Source of the DNA: Idiomarina piscisalsi | Lineage (GTDB): Bacteria; Pseudomonadota; Gammaproteobacteria; Enterobacterales; Alteromonadaceae | Reading direction: 5' to 3' | NCBI RefSeq assembly: GCF_003987095.1 | Contig: NZ_PIQA01000012.1 | Location: 62,001-126,000 of the forward strand | DNA: 64,000 nucleotides | Part shown: positions 16,180 through 25,904 of the stretch, in pieces | Numbering within the stretch: the stretch's first letter is position 1 | How the letters are laid out: each line of letters begins with the position of its first letter | Notes under the pieces: model-generated | Databases searched by the model: none | Seen by the model: only the letters and a program-made list of their open reading frames with translations | Told to the model about the DNA's origin: nothing | Translations under genes and position numbers: made by a program

Positions 16180-17398
16180 GCCTGATATTTTAGGCTGCCC
16201 CCGATGCGACTTAATTTGCCGCGTCGGGGCTGTTGAATTAGGTCAAAAAGCGGAGTGTCCAAGGTGTGGTTACAGGCTGCTTGGCAAATCAGAGTACCGA
16301 GCAGACAAGTTACTGGCTTATTCTGTTACCGCTATTGTCTTACTTATTTTCGCGTTAACTCTGGACTTTATTCAATACGACAGCTCTGGACTGACTCAGT
16401 CAATGACGCTTCTGGATGCCGCCTGGCAACTATCGTACTTCCATGAAAAGTTATTGGCTGTCATTGTTTTACTGACCGTTATTTTGTATCCCTTACTGTA
16501 TTTGTTCAGTCTTATCGCTGTGTTTGTCGCCTTAAAAGCAAGAGCTTCAGCGATAGCTCGTTATTGTCTGCGATTAAGTTCGCACGTTAAACCCTGGCTT
16601 ATGGTCGATGTGTTTTTGTTGGGGACGCTGATTTCGCTGATAAAAATTTCTGGCCTTGCTAATGTTCAATTAAAGCTGGGCTTTTGGCTATTTTGCGGGT
16701 TTGTTGCGTTTTTATTGGTGACCTATTACTTAGTGAATACGATGAACTTATGGTCGGTCGTTGGGAAGCAAACAAAAACGCTCAACAATGCAAAAGCTGG
16801 AATAACCGCACGCGAACAAGGTTATAAGGTGTGTGAAGTGTGTCACCGGTTAGTGTCTTTTGGCGTGTCAGACTGTCCGTGTTGCGGGGACGATATTGAC
16901 CGACACTGGTGGCGCTCTCCACAAGCAACGTTGGCATTAATTCTCGCAGCAACGCTTTTACTGATTCCGGCCCATTGGCTACCGATAATGGAAACGGTGC
17001 ATTTTGGTGACGCCCAGCCATCGACGATTATTGGAGGTGTTATCGAGCTATGGCACTCTGGCGATGGGCCTATTGCTGCTATTGTATTTATTGCCAGTTT
17101 AGTTATTCCTGTTGCTAAGATACTCGCTTTGTTGGGATTAATGGCGTTGGCACGTTGGCAAACGCCGCAAGCAGTCAATCATAGGTTGATTCTGTATAAA
17201 GTAACTGACTGGATTGGCCGTTGGTCGATGATAGATATTTTTGTTGTGGCTATTTTGGTTGCGTTAGTAAGAAGCGGTACCGTAATGTCAGTTTATCCAG
17301 GCGCTGCGGCTATCGCCTTTGGTGCTGCTGTGGTATTGACCATGTTAGCGGCAATGAGCTTTGATACTCGTTTATTTTGGCGTGAGGCAGAGAAATGA
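16145..17398 (+). CDS. pqiA: Paraquat-inducible protein A (PqiA)
   Basis: A 417-residue inner-membrane protein with two PqiA modules, each a zinc ribbon followed by about four transmembrane helices. The first ribbon is CPRC/CPRCGY (about residues 13-40); the second is CEVCHRL/CPCCGDD (about 222-244). It anchors the PqiB needle that bridges to the outer membrane in the PqiABC lipid transport or envelope-maintenance system. The stop overlaps the pqiB start (ATGA). The start overlaps the upstream antiporter by 35 bases; a GGAAAG stretch precedes the ATG. Confidence 0.95.
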   Translation: MSQKVRNLTPTEPDILGCPRCDLICRVGAVELGQKAECPRCGYRLLGKSEYRADKLLAYSVTAIVLLIFALTLDFIQYDSSGLTQSMTLLDAAWQLSYFHEKLLAVIVLLTVILYPLLYLFSLIAVFVALKARASAIARYCLRLSSHVKPWLMVDVFLLGTLISLIKISGLANVQLKLGFWLFCGFVAFLLVTYYLVNTMNLWSVVGKQTKTLNNAKAGITAREQGYKVCEVCHRLVSFGVSDCPCCGDDIDRHWWRSPQATLALILAATLLLIPAHWLPIMETVHFGDAQPSTIIGGVIELWHSGDGPIAAIVFIASLVIPVAKILALLGLMALARWQTPQAVNHRLILYKVTDWIGRWSMIDIFVVAILVALVRSGTVMSVYPGAAAIAFGAAVVLTMLAAMSFDTRLFWREAEK

Positions 17399-19038
17399 CA
17401 GAATCCGATGTCGCGAAAGTCAGCCGTTTAAAAGTACTGTCGCCGGTATGGATAGTGCCTATCGTCGCATTTTTTGTTGCAGGCTGGATGGTTTGGCAGG
17501 ACACCAGTGGCGCTGGCCCGACAATTACTATATCGGTGTCAGATGCAGAGGGCATAGAACCGGGAAAAACACGGATAAAAGTACGCAATGTTGATGTGGG
17601 GAAAGTCACGGAGGTACGCCTGTCGGACGATTTTAAAGAAGCGGTTATTGAAGTGTCAATGAACGAGAGCACTGATCGCATGCTGAACAGCGACACTGAA
17701 GTATGGGTTGTGAAACCCAGAATTGGGCGTCGTGGCGTTAGTGGCCTGGGCACCTTGCTGTCAGGTGCTTATATTCAATTACAACCGGGTGATAGTGGCG
17801 ATTTTCAATCACATTTTACCGCGCTCGAAAACCCGCCGGTGACACCTCAGGAAACGCCGGGCAAGCGGCTGACGCTAGTGAGTGACGGCCAAACCCAAGT
17901 GGCTGTCGGAGACTCCGTTCAATATCAAGGCTTCACGGTGGGTCAAGTTGAGCAAACGGAGTTTTTGGTGGATAAGCGTGAAAGTCGCTATCAAGTTTTC
18001 GTGAAAGCCCCTTATGATGAATTGCTCACAGAAAACACACGTTTCTGGTTACAACGCGGCGTATCCGTTCAGTGGAACTCTCAAGGCATTGATCTCGCGC
18101 TTGGCTCAATAGACTCATTGCTGGGCGCTGCCATTACTTTTGGAGTACCGGAAGGCCAGCCGCGGGGCGATAAACTCCAACAGTCAACAAGCTTTGAGCT
18201 GTTTAACAGTTTAGAAGAAGCTAAGCAACAAGGCTTTATTCATGGCATTGATTATGTGGTGTTGCTCGACGAGTCCATAGCAGGACTTGAGAAAGGAGCT
18301 CCTGTGCAGTTTAAAGGTGTGCGTGTCGGCACGGTTAGAGAGGTGCCGTTGCGCTGGTTCCCGGATGAAAATGATGAGGCACCTCTGAAACGCATTCCTA
18401 TTCTAATTCGTTTTGAACCCGAGCGTTTACGGGGGTTAGTGGCTGACACCAATATTAATAGTTGGGAAAAGCGTTTACCGGAGCTGTTTGAGCAGGGCCT
18501 GCGAGCTAATATACGGGCATCAAACTTGCTGACAAATACACTGTTTGTCGATGTCAGTTTTTACTCTGATGCAGAGCCGGTTGAGGGTGACCAGAAGTTT
18601 GCCGGCTACCCGGTTATGCCGGCGATGGCCAGTGATTTCACACGCCTGGAGGAAAAGCTAACGCAGCTGATGGATAAGTTTAATAAACTGCCGCTAGAGA
18701 ATAGCTTGTCGGATTTTTCACAAGCGATGCAGTCGGTTGATGATACGGCTAACACCTTAGATGGTATTTCAAAATCGCTGGCGCAAGTGCTTGAGCAACC
18801 AGAAATAAACCAGCTTCCAAAATTGTTGAAGCAAAACTTACAACAGTTACAAGAGCTAACCGGTAGCTTAAGTGACGATTCTCCAACGCGTCGGCAGTTA
18901 AACCAGACCTTAAATGAAGTTGAAAAGCTCTCAAGAGATTTACAGCCAGTTATTGAGCAGCTTCAGCAGCAACCTAACTCACTGATTTTTAGCCCATCAG
19001 TGACACCAGATCCGGAGCCAAAAGCCTATGAAAATTAA
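17395..19038 (+). CDS. pqiB: PqiB, MCE-domain intermembrane transport protein
   Basis: A 547-residue protein with one N-terminal transmembrane helix (about 18-36; WIVPIVAFFVAGWMV) followed by three MCE/MlaD modules: about 42-135 (ISVSDAEGIEPGKTRIKVRNVDVGKV), 155-245 (LTLVSDGQTQVAVGDSVQYQGFTVGQV) and 285-390 (VVLLDESIAGLEKGAPVQFKGVRVGTV). A C-terminal coiled-coil forms the needle in PqiB proteins. It builds a periplasm-spanning channel between PqiA and PqiC. The gene overlaps pqiA by 4 bases and pqiC by 11 bases. Confidence 0.95.
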   Translation: MTESDVAKVSRLKVLSPVWIVPIVAFFVAGWMVWQDTSGAGPTITISVSDAEGIEPGKTRIKVRNVDVGKVTEVRLSDDFKEAVIEVSMNESTDRMLNSDTEVWVVKPRIGRRGVSGLGTLLSGAYIQLQPGDSGDFQSHFTALENPPVTPQETPGKRLTLVSDGQTQVAVGDSVQYQGFTVGQVEQTEFLVDKRESRYQVFVKAPYDELLTENTRFWLQRGVSVQWNSQGIDLALGSIDSLLGAAITFGVPEGQPRGDKLQQSTSFELFNSLEEAKQQGFIHGIDYVVLLDESIAGLEKGAPVQFKGVRVGTVREVPLRWFPDENDEAPLKRIPILIRFEPERLRGLVADTNINSWEKRLPELFEQGLRANIRASNLLTNTLFVDVSFYSDAEPVEGDQKFAGYPVMPAMASDFTRLEEKLTQLMDKFNKLPLENSLSDFSQAMQSVDDTANTLDGISKSLAQVLEQPEINQLPKLLKQNLQQLQELTGSLSDDSPTRRQLNQTLNEVEKLSRDLQPVIEQLQQQPNSLIFSPSVTPDPEPKAYEN

Positions 19039-19567
19039 AAACGTATTAGCCGGCTCGGTAAGCTTAGCGGCATTGTTTTTAGCGGGCTGTTCTAGCCAAA
19101 GTTACAATATTACGCAGTATCGTTTACCGCATTTAAGCCAGTCGGTTGACGCCGTTTGCCCCGCTTCGCAGCGAAGCATTGTCGTAGGTGAAGCGGCGTC
19201 TAAAATGGGAATACAAATTCAGCAGGATGAAACGCGTTGGCATACGGCAAAACAGCACCGCTGGAGCACGCCTTTGTCGAACCAGTTGCAACGCAGCATT
19301 CAGCGGCTAATGCTGAACGATGACTGCACTGGACTATTAACTGTCACTATTGAAGATTTTTATGGGAGTTATAATTCGCATGCGGTCATTGCTGGTCATT
19401 GGCAATACGAGATGGAGAACAGCGGCAATACAGTCAGTGGTGCATTTACTGAAAAAGTGCCATTAAAAGCCGACGGTTACGCTGCTTTAGTCAATGCGTT
19501 AGATGAAGCCTGGTTGCACAGTATGGACACCATTAGCTTGTCTGTTAACTCGATGAGTGGCGATTAA
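19028..19567 (+). CDS. pqiC: PqiC, outer-membrane-associated lipoprotein
   Basis: A 179-residue lipoprotein with lipobox LAGC (C21) and an ABC-type transport auxiliary (PqiC/YmbA) core starting YNITQYRLPHL. This domain caps the MCE needle at the outer membrane. It overlaps the end of pqiB by 11 bases and its stop overlaps the convergent Wzi-like gene by 4 bases. No terminator is visible between these two. Confidence 0.92.
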   Translation: MKIKNVLAGSVSLAALFLAGCSSQSYNITQYRLPHLSQSVDAVCPASQRSIVVGEAASKMGIQIQQDETRWHTAKQHRWSTPLSNQLQRSIQRLMLNDDCTGLLTVTIEDFYGSYNSHAVIAGHWQYEMENSGNTVSGAFTEKVPLKADGYAALVNALDEAWLHSMDTISLSVNSMSGD

Positions 19568-20862
19568 AACCGCCACTCCCAGCTGAGTTGAACGCCAACG
19601 TCCTGATCAATCATAGGTGAGTCAAGGTATTGAACCGATAACCTGACTAAACTGTCCCAAACTGGCTGTGTACGACGAATTAAAGCGCGCGATGTGCTGT
19701 CGGATCCGTCGTTATTGCTGCGACTGACTAACACGGTCCAGGCGGAACCATCATTTGAAAACTGACGGTAACTAAAGGACGCAGTTTGACTCCCTTTGGG
19801 AAAAGGTGAGCCCGGGTTCCGCTGGTGACTTAAAAAGTACTGCCTTCCTGCGTTGTTCGTCGAATAAAAGTCATGCTCATTGCCGCCGTCTAACTGACTG
19901 TATTCGACCGTAACGCTATGACGAACGCTGTCAGAGCCCATCATCCACTGGCCACCAAGGGTGTAAGCTGGTTTATCATCACTTTCTAGTTGCTTGTCGA
20001 TACCAATTTCAGCATAACCGGAAAATTGGTGTTTGCCCCAGTTAAAGCCGGTTCTGGCGTCAGCGGTCAGCATTCGGTTACTGATAGTATCTTCTTGCTG
20101 TTCTATGGCGCTAATGCCGAACCAAAGCTTACTTAGAAACTGGCTAGAAAAGCGAATGCCATGAATTTGATAATGCTGGCTGTAGCCGTCGTCCTGGTAA
20201 CCGCTAAATAAACTGATTTTGAACGGAGCCATGCCTGCCGGAGGATAGTCAGGCGCATAGTCAACGCGAACTTTTGGAATAGGTCGTGCATTATTAGAAA
20301 AGAGCAGGCTACTGTGCTCGGCCGGCCCCCAACGCAGTGGTAATGCATCGACACTAAAACTCCAGTCATTCAGGTTGTAGGCAAAATAACTACCGTCTAA
20401 TGTCTTTTTGTGGTCGCCTTCGAAAGGATCCTGTCGATAATTGACTTGTACACGCGCTGCCCAGCGCTCACCATGCATGGTTCGGCTTAGGCTTATTTTG
20501 CCTTCTTCGTAGGTGTCGTCGCCGTAGTCTAAAACCGCATTTTCAGAGTCGGTCGCCGCGATATACCAACGTGTTTTAGGACCACTTTGCGCTTGTGACA
20601 AACTGTGCCGAACGTGCTGAAGTGCTAACTTCTGAGTATTTGAAAGTTCACTTGGGTCTAGAGCATCGAGTTGGGGTAAAATGCTTTTCCAGGCTACCGG
20701 GTACTGCTGAATAGGTGTTTCTATTAAACCTGACTCAGCAAGTACAATAAGACTATTACGTAACTCGACATCGCTCGCTTCAATCCAGACAGAAGCGTAA
20801 GAGGGTGACGCAGCGGCGGCGCACAAGGCTGCCGCTAAATATGTGTGTTTTATGAAGCGCAT
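19564..20862 (-). CDS. Wzi-like outer-membrane beta-barrel (capsule assembly family)
   Basis: A 432-residue protein with a Sec signal peptide (AALCAAAASPSYASVW) and a short helical N-terminal domain. A long run of alternating amphipathic strands ends in aromatic Phe (SWEWRF), typical of an outer-membrane barrel. The segment WSFSVDALPLRWGPAEHSSLLFSNNARPIPKVRVDY matches the conserved block of the capsule assembly Wzi family. Wzi anchors capsule polymer at the cell surface in E. coli. No capsule synthesis or export genes are nearby, so the ligand here is open. Confidence 0.82.
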   Translation of the reverse strand: MRFIKHTYLAAALCAAAASPSYASVWIEASDVELRNSLIVLAESGLIETPIQQYPVAWKSILPQLDALDPSELSNTQKLALQHVRHSLSQAQSGPKTRWYIAATDSENAVLDYGDDTYEEGKISLSRTMHGERWAARVQVNYRQDPFEGDHKKTLDGSYFAYNLNDWSFSVDALPLRWGPAEHSSLLFSNNARPIPKVRVDYAPDYPPAGMAPFKISLFSGYQDDGYSQHYQIHGIRFSSQFLSKLWFGISAIEQQEDTISNRMLTADARTGFNWGKHQFSGYAEIGIDKQLESDDKPAYTLGGQWMMGSDSVRHSVTVEYSQLDGGNEHDFYSTNNAGRQYFLSHQRNPGSPFPKGSQTASFSYRQFSNDGSAWTVLVSRSNNDGSDSTSRALIRRTQPVWDSLVRLSVQYLDSPMIDQDVGVQLSWEWRF

Positions 20863-20981
20863 TCACAGACAATTTAGTTATTAGAATTGCATTATATAGT
20901 GCCAGATTTTTTAACACGAAGACAACGGTTTGTTGATGCGAGTGCGTTATAATACGCTCGCAAATGAGAGAGGGCTGAAGA

Positions 20982-21464
20982 ATGAAAAATTGGGTGTTCG
21001 CATTAGTTGCTTTGCTAGTGTTGGTTGGCTGTAAGCAGCAAACCACCAACACCTTGAAAGAGGGTGAAATTATATCGCTGGATCAACAGGTATTGCCAAA
21101 CAGCGAGTGGCAACTGAGCCGTTCTGTTATTGAATTGAGTTTCTGTCGCGACAGGGTCAACGAAGACCTTCTCGCGTCTGAAAGTGAGTTAAGAGGTTGG
21201 CGTGGCTCCGGTGAACCTACTGCGTTTCCGCCGTATCGTGAAGAGGGGCTTGAGAAGCTTGCGGAACTCTTGTCAAAACAGCCAATGACGGGTCAACCAA
21301 CATTGTTATGGCAAAAAGACGGAAATGTCAGTGCACAGCGTTATCACGTGGCTATGCCTGCAAATGTATCAAAAGGCGAATTGGAAGATGCGGTGTTTCC
21401 TTTGGTTGCTTTTTTATCATCATCGGATCAGGTCTGTCACGTTGCTGTGGATGATTTTTACTGA
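20982..21464 (+). CDS. Hypothetical lipoprotein
   Basis: A 160-residue protein with a type II signal peptide and lipobox LVGC (C17). The mature part holds two further cysteines (SFCRDR and QVCHVA), which could pair. I do not recognise a family. It is transcribed divergently from the Wzi-like gene across a 119-base shared region and has no operon partner. A short ribosome binding site (GAGAGAGGG) precedes the start. Confidence 0.75.
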   Translation: MKNWVFALVALLVLVGCKQQTTNTLKEGEIISLDQQVLPNSEWQLSRSVIELSFCRDRVNEDLLASESELRGWRGSGEPTAFPPYREEGLEKLAELLSKQPMTGQPTLLWQKDGNVSAQRYHVAMPANVSKGELEDAVFPLVAFLSSSDQVCHVAVDDFY

Positions 21465-21524
21465 ATATAAAATAAGACAGCAAACTTTATTTGCCGATTT
21501 TTCGTAGAGTTAGGGTAATGAATA

Positions 21525-21552
21525 GAAAAAACTCCTGCGAACGAACAGGAGT
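21525..21552 (-). terminator. Terminator-like hairpin reading on the minus strand
   Basis: ACTCCTG at 21531-21537 pairs with CAGGAGT at 21546-21552. The A run 21525-21531 would be a U tract only for minus-strand transcription, yet no minus-strand gene ends here. It also sits in the 5' region of bolA and could instead be a leader hairpin. Confidence 0.45.
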
Positions 21553-21596
21553 CTACTAGACTAAATACTATGGCATTGAGTGCAGGAGATAACGTC

Positions 21597-21920
21597 ATGT
21601 CAGTAAGCTTAAAAATTGAAAACAAACTTCGCGATGCGTTCGCCCCGGTACACCTTGAGGTACAGGATGAGAGCCATATGCATTCAGGCGGACCCAATGC
21701 AGAGTCACACTTTAAAGTCGTGTTGGTAACGCCTAAATTTAGCGGTGAAAGACTGATTAACCGACATAGGGCAGTCAATAAAATTTTAGCCAATGAGCTC
21801 ATGAATGATATCCATGCGTTGGCGTTACATACGTACACGGAAGGAGAGTGGGAACAGGTTTCCGGAACGGCCCCACGTTCGCCTAATTGCATGGGCGGTT
21901 CGAAAGTCGCGGCGCATTAA
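21597..21920 (+). CDS. bolA: BolA family protein
   Basis: A 107-residue protein with the BolA fold. Visible are KIENKLRDAFAPVHLEVQDES, the conserved H-S-G-G/H-F segment in MHSGGPNAESHFKVVLVTP, and RHRAVNKIL. The conserved C-terminal histidine is in DIHALALHTYTEGEW. BolA works with monothiol glutaredoxins in Fe-S trafficking and influences cell shape and stress responses. I chose the ATG at 21597 because GGAGAT lies 6 bases before it; the in-frame ATG at 21570 lacks a close site. Confidence 0.93.
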   Translation: MSVSLKIENKLRDAFAPVHLEVQDESHMHSGGPNAESHFKVVLVTPKFSGERLINRHRAVNKILANELMNDIHALALHTYTEGEWEQVSGTAPRSPNCMGGSKVAAH

Positions 21921-22005
21921 AGAAAAATTAAGCATGTCTGATGTGTTCCTGCGCTTTCATTGGTTACAATGGGGGAAATAATCCGGAAAAAGGGAACATA
22001 TCGAC

Positions 22006-23184
22006 ATGGTTATTAAGCCTAAAATCAGAGGGTTTATTTGTACAAACGCACATCCGGTTGGCTGCGCCGAAAATGTTAAACGTCAAATAAGTTACGTTAA
22101 GCAGCAACCGCCTATCGAAAATGCACCGAAAAACGTTCTTGTTATTGGATGCTCTACCGGTTACGGCTTAGCTTCACGTATTACCGCCGCCTTTGGTGGA
22201 CAAGCGCATACACTGGGCGTTTGCTTTGAGAAAGAGCCAACAGAAAAGAAAACAGCCACCGCAGGCTGGTACAACACTGCAGCTTTTCATCAGGAAGCTG
22301 AAAAAGAAGGTCTTAAATTCCACTCAATTAACGGTGATGCGTTCTCAGATGAAATAAAACAAGAGAGCATCGAGTACATCAAAGACAACATGGGCAAAAT
22401 TGACCTTGTTGTTTATAGCTTAGCGTCACCTAAGCGCAAAGATCCTGAAAGCGGCGAGCTTTATAGCTCTGTGCTTAAGCCAATCGGTAAGCAATACACG
22501 ACGAAAACTTATAATACCGACAAAGATCAGGTGCACGAAGTGACTCTTGACCCGGCGACTGATGACGACATTGCAAATACGGTTAAAGTCATGGGCGGTG
22601 AAGACTGGGAGCGTTGGATTAAAGCTCTGCACGATGCCGACCTTCTGGCGAATGACTGTCAGACAACGGCTTATACGTATATCGGTAAGAAACTGACTTG
22701 GCCTATTTATGGTCATGCAACCATTGGTCGGGCAAAAGAAGATCTCGACAGAGCCTCATCTGCGCTAGGTGAGACTTATAAAGACGTTAACCTGAAAGCT
22801 TATGTGTCTTCACTGAAAGCTTTGGTAACACAAGCCAGCTCCGCTATTCCTGTGATGCCGCTTTATATTTCGCTGATTTACGGCGTAATGAAAGAGGAAG
22901 GAACGCATGAGGGGTGTATTGAGCAAATTTATCGCTTGTTTACTGAAGGGCTTTATGCTGAAAACCCAGAGCTTGACGAGGCAGGGCGCCTGCACATGGA
23001 TGGCTATGAAACCAATGACAAAACACAAGCTAAAGTTGAAGCGCTTTGGGATAAAGTCACTCAAGAGAACTTCCACGATTTAGCGGACTATGACGGTTAC
23101 CACAACGACTTTTTGAACCTGTTTGGCTTTGGTTTTGACAACGTCGACTACGATGCTGATGTAAATCCAAAAGTAAACTGGTAA
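22006..23184 (+). CDS. fabV: Trans-2-enoyl-ACP reductase FabV
   Basis: A 392-residue NADH-dependent enoyl reductase of the FabV type. It begins MVIKPKIRGFICTNAHPVGC, the strongly conserved family N-terminus. The nucleotide-binding strand VLVIGCSTGYGLASRI is near residue 45. The catalytic Tyr and Lys are in IYGHATIGRAK with the long Y-x8-K spacing that distinguishes FabV from FabI (Y-x6-K). It performs the last reduction of fatty-acid elongation. FabV enzymes are known for intrinsic triclosan tolerance. A long terminator follows. Confidence 0.97.
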   Translation: MVIKPKIRGFICTNAHPVGCAENVKRQISYVKQQPPIENAPKNVLVIGCSTGYGLASRITAAFGGQAHTLGVCFEKEPTEKKTATAGWYNTAAFHQEAEKEGLKFHSINGDAFSDEIKQESIEYIKDNMGKIDLVVYSLASPKRKDPESGELYSSVLKPIGKQYTTKTYNTDKDQVHEVTLDPATDDDIANTVKVMGGEDWERWIKALHDADLLANDCQTTAYTYIGKKLTWPIYGHATIGRAKEDLDRASSALGETYKDVNLKAYVSSLKALVTQASSAIPVMPLYISLIYGVMKEEGTHEGCIEQIYRLFTEGLYAENPELDEAGRLHMDGYETNDKTQAKVEALWDKVTQENFHDLADYDGYHNDFLNLFGFGFDNVDYDADVNPKVNW

Positions 23185-23235
23185 GCGTTGTAGGAAAAAT
23201 GCTAAAATTCCGACGATAAGTGTGGAAAACGTTTC

Positions 23236-23290
23236 AAGTTACCGGCAAAAAGACCCCTGGCTGGGGAAAGTTATGCCGGTAACTTTTTGA
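23236..23290 (+). terminator. Long rho-independent terminator after fabV
   Basis: A perfect 12-bp stem, AAGTTACCGGCA (23236-23247) with TGCCGGTAACTT (23274-23285), is followed by TTTGATTTTT. The 26-base loop holds a second small hairpin CCCC/GGGG (23254-23266). It separates fabV from the nqr operon. Confidence 0.85.
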
Positions 23291-23358
23291 TTTTTCAGGT
23301 TTCAGTCTTTTATGACTGGTTGTGATGAATCTTCCCTTAACGAGTAGTGCAAACGCAT

Positions 23359-24699
23359 ATGATTACGATCAAAAAAGGGCTGGACATCCCTATTAAAGGG
23401 GCGCCCCAGCAAAAGTTATCCGACGGTAAGGCCGTAACAACGGTTGCTACCTTAGGTGAAGAATACGTGGGTATGCGCCCAACCATGCACGTGAAAGTCG
23501 ATGACCGCGTTAAAAAAGGTCAAATGATTTTCGAGGATAAGAAAAACCCTGGTGTCAAATACACAGCTCCCGGAGCTGGTGTTGTTAAAGACATTCTGCG
23601 TGGTGAGCGTCGTGTTTTACAAGCAGTAGTTATTGAACTGGATGGTGAAGAACAGGTCACCTTTGATAAGTTCGATAGCGATAAACTGACCTCGCTAGGT
23701 CGTGAAAAAGTGCAGGAAATATTGGTTGAATCAGGCCAATGGCCGGCACTTCGCACTCGTCCTTACAGTAAAGCTCCTGCTCTGGATGCGGAAGCAACCG
23801 CTATTTTCGTCAATGCGATGGATACAAATCCATTAGCTGGCGACCCAACGGTTTTCATTAGCGAACATAAGCAAGCCTTTATCGATGGTCTGAAAGTTTT
23901 ATCAAACCTGACTGAAGGAAAACTGTTTGTTGCTAAAGCGGGCGACGCTGAAGTTGACACTGGTGATGCAGAGGTTACTTTGGAGTCCTTCCAAGGGCCA
24001 CACCCTGCAGGGTTAGTGGGTACCCACATTCACTTCTTGCAGCCAGCGAGCTTGCAACGTCCGGTTTGGCACATTGGCTATCAGGATGTTATCGCTTACG
24101 GTAAGTTGTTCACCACCGGTGAAATCTTTACTGATCGTATGGTGGCATTAGGCGGTGAAGGCGTGAAAGAACCACGTCTATTGCGTACTCGCATGGGCGC
24201 TAACTTACACGAGTTGACAGCCGGTGAGTTAGCAGGTGATAACCAGCGTATTATTTCTGGTTCTGTTTTACACGGACACACAGCTGATGATGCTCATGCA
24301 TGGTTAGGTCGCTTCCATAACCAAGTGAGTGTTATTCCTGAAGGCAACGAAAAAGAGTTTCTTGGTTGGCTACGCCCGGGCTCAGACTTGCACTCAGTTA
24401 CCCGAGCTTACGCGGGGCATTTTAATCCGAAAAAGTTATTTAGCATGACAACCTCGACAAATGGTTCGTCACGCTCAATGGTACCTATTGGTAACTATGA
24501 GCGCGTCATGCCTTTGGATATTTTGCCAACCTTATTACTGCGCGACTTACTGTCTGGCGATACAGATGAAGGTCAACAACTCGGTTGCTTAGAGTTAGAT
24601 GAAGAAGATCTGGCACTGTGCACCTATGTTTGCCCCGGTAAATACGAGTATGGACCGGTGTTGCGTGATTGTCTCACTAAGATTGAGAAAGAAGGCTAA
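23359..24699 (+). CDS. nqrA: Na+-translocating NADH:quinone reductase subunit A
   Basis: A 446-residue peripheral cytoplasmic subunit of the sodium-pumping NADH:quinone oxidoreductase. The N-terminus [16 protein letters not shown] and internal barrel-sandwich hybrid [13 protein letters not shown] are family hallmarks. I moved the start from GTG 23347 to ATG 23359 because known NqrA proteins begin MI(T/K)IKKGLD. It is the first gene of nqrABCDEF-apbE-nqrM. NqrA takes part in quinone binding near NqrB. Confidence 0.96.
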   Translation: MITIKKGLDIPIKGAPQQKLSDGKAVTTVATLGEEYVGMRPTMHVKVDDRVKKGQMIFEDKKNPGVKYTAPGAGVVKDILRGERRVLQAVVIELDGEEQVTFDKFDSDKLTSLGREKVQEILVESGQWPALRTRPYSKAPALDAEATAIFVNAMDTNPLAGDPTVFISEHKQAFIDGLKVLSNLTEGKLFVAKAGDAEVDTGDAEVTLESFQGPHPAGLVGTHIHFLQPASLQRPVWHIGYQDVIAYGKLFTTGEIFTDRMVALGGEGVKEPRLLRTRMGANLHELTAGELAGDNQRIISGSVLHGHTADDAHAWLGRFHNQVSVIPEGNEKEFLGWLRPGSDLHSVTRAYAGHFNPKKLFSMTTSTNGSSRSMVPIGNYERVMPLDILPTLLLRDLLSGDTDEGQQLGCLELDEEDLALCTYVCPGKYEYGPVLRDCLTKIEKEG

Positions 24700-24701
24700 C
24701 C

Positions 24702-25904
24702 ATGAGCTTGAAAGATACTCTTGAACGTATTGAACCGCAGTTTGAGAAAGGCGGTAAATACGAGAAGTGGTATGCGCTTTACGAAGCGGTAGCCACAATT
24801 TTATATACGCCGGGTACCGTGACTAAGTCTGGTACACACGTGCGTGATCGCATCGATTTGAAACGCATCATGATTTTGGTGTGGATGATGACATTCCCGG
24901 CAATGTTCTGGGGAATGTACAACGTCGGTAACCAGGCAGCTTTAGCATTAGCAGACGGTTATGCGTTATCGGACGCATGGCAAGTGGGCTTATTCCACTT
25001 GTTAGGCGGAGAGTTTGGTGCTGATGCGGGCTGGGGCACTAAAATGTGGTACGGTGCCTGCTGGTATCTACCTATTTATGCGGTCACCTTTATTGTTGGC
25101 GGCTTCTGGGAAGTTTTGTTTGCGACCATTCGTAAACACGAAGTTAACGAAGGTTTCTTTGTTACTTCGGTTCTGTTCTCACTGATTTTGCCAGCGACAA
25201 CTCCGCTTTGGCAGGTTGCTTTGGGTATCACGTTCGGCGTGGTTATCGGTAAGGAAATCTTCGGTGGTACAGGCCGTAACTTCCTGAACCCGGCATTAAC
25301 CGGTCGCGCATTCTTATACTTTGCATATCCGGCAAGCATGTCAGGTGACTCTATCTGGACAGCAGTAGATGGCTTCTCCGGTGCAACTAACTTAGGTGCT
25401 GCAGCACTGGGTAACCTTGATTACGGCAACACTGAACTCTGGTGGGATGCCTTCATGGGTAACATTCAGGGCTCAATTGGTGAAGTCTCAACACTGATGA
25501 TTCTTATCGGTGGTCTGGCATTAATTTACCTCCGCATTGCATCATGGCGTATCGTTTCTGGTGTCTTTGTGGGGATGGTGCTGTTCTCAGGCCTACTCAA
25601 CCTTATTGGTAGCGACTCAAACCCGATGTTCGCTATGCCTTGGTACTGGCACTTAGTACTGGGTGGTTTTGCTTTTGCGATGATGTTTATGGCAACTGAC
25701 CCTGTATCTGCGTCATTTACAAACAAAGGTAAGTTCGCCTACGGTCTGTTAATTGGCTTCATGACGGTGATGATTCGTGTCATTAACCCGGCATTCCCGG
25801 AAGGTATTATGCTGGCAATCTTGTTCGCGAACGTTTTTGCACCGCTGTTTGACTACTTTGTAGCACAGGCAAATATTAAACGGAGGTTAGCACGCAATGT
25901 CTAA
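24702..25904 (+). CDS. nqrB: Na+-NQR subunit B
   Basis: A 400-residue membrane subunit with about ten helices. T229 in FSGATNL is the threonine expected to carry covalently bound FMN (the S/T-GAT acceptor motif modified by ApbE). NqrB also carries riboflavin and forms much of the sodium path. It starts 2 bases after nqrA and overlaps nqrC by 8 bases. Confidence 0.97.
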   Translation: MSLKDTLERIEPQFEKGGKYEKWYALYEAVATILYTPGTVTKSGTHVRDRIDLKRIMILVWMMTFPAMFWGMYNVGNQAALALADGYALSDAWQVGLFHLLGGEFGADAGWGTKMWYGACWYLPIYAVTFIVGGFWEVLFATIRKHEVNEGFFVTSVLFSLILPATTPLWQVALGITFGVVIGKEIFGGTGRNFLNPALTGRAFLYFAYPASMSGDSIWTAVDGFSGATNLGAAALGNLDYGNTELWWDAFMGNIQGSIGEVSTLMILIGGLALIYLRIASWRIVSGVFVGMVLFSGLLNLIGSDSNPMFAMPWYWHLVLGGFAFAMMFMATDPVSASFTNKGKFAYGLLIGFMTVMIRVINPAFPEGIMLAILFANVFAPLFDYFVAQANIKRRLARNV

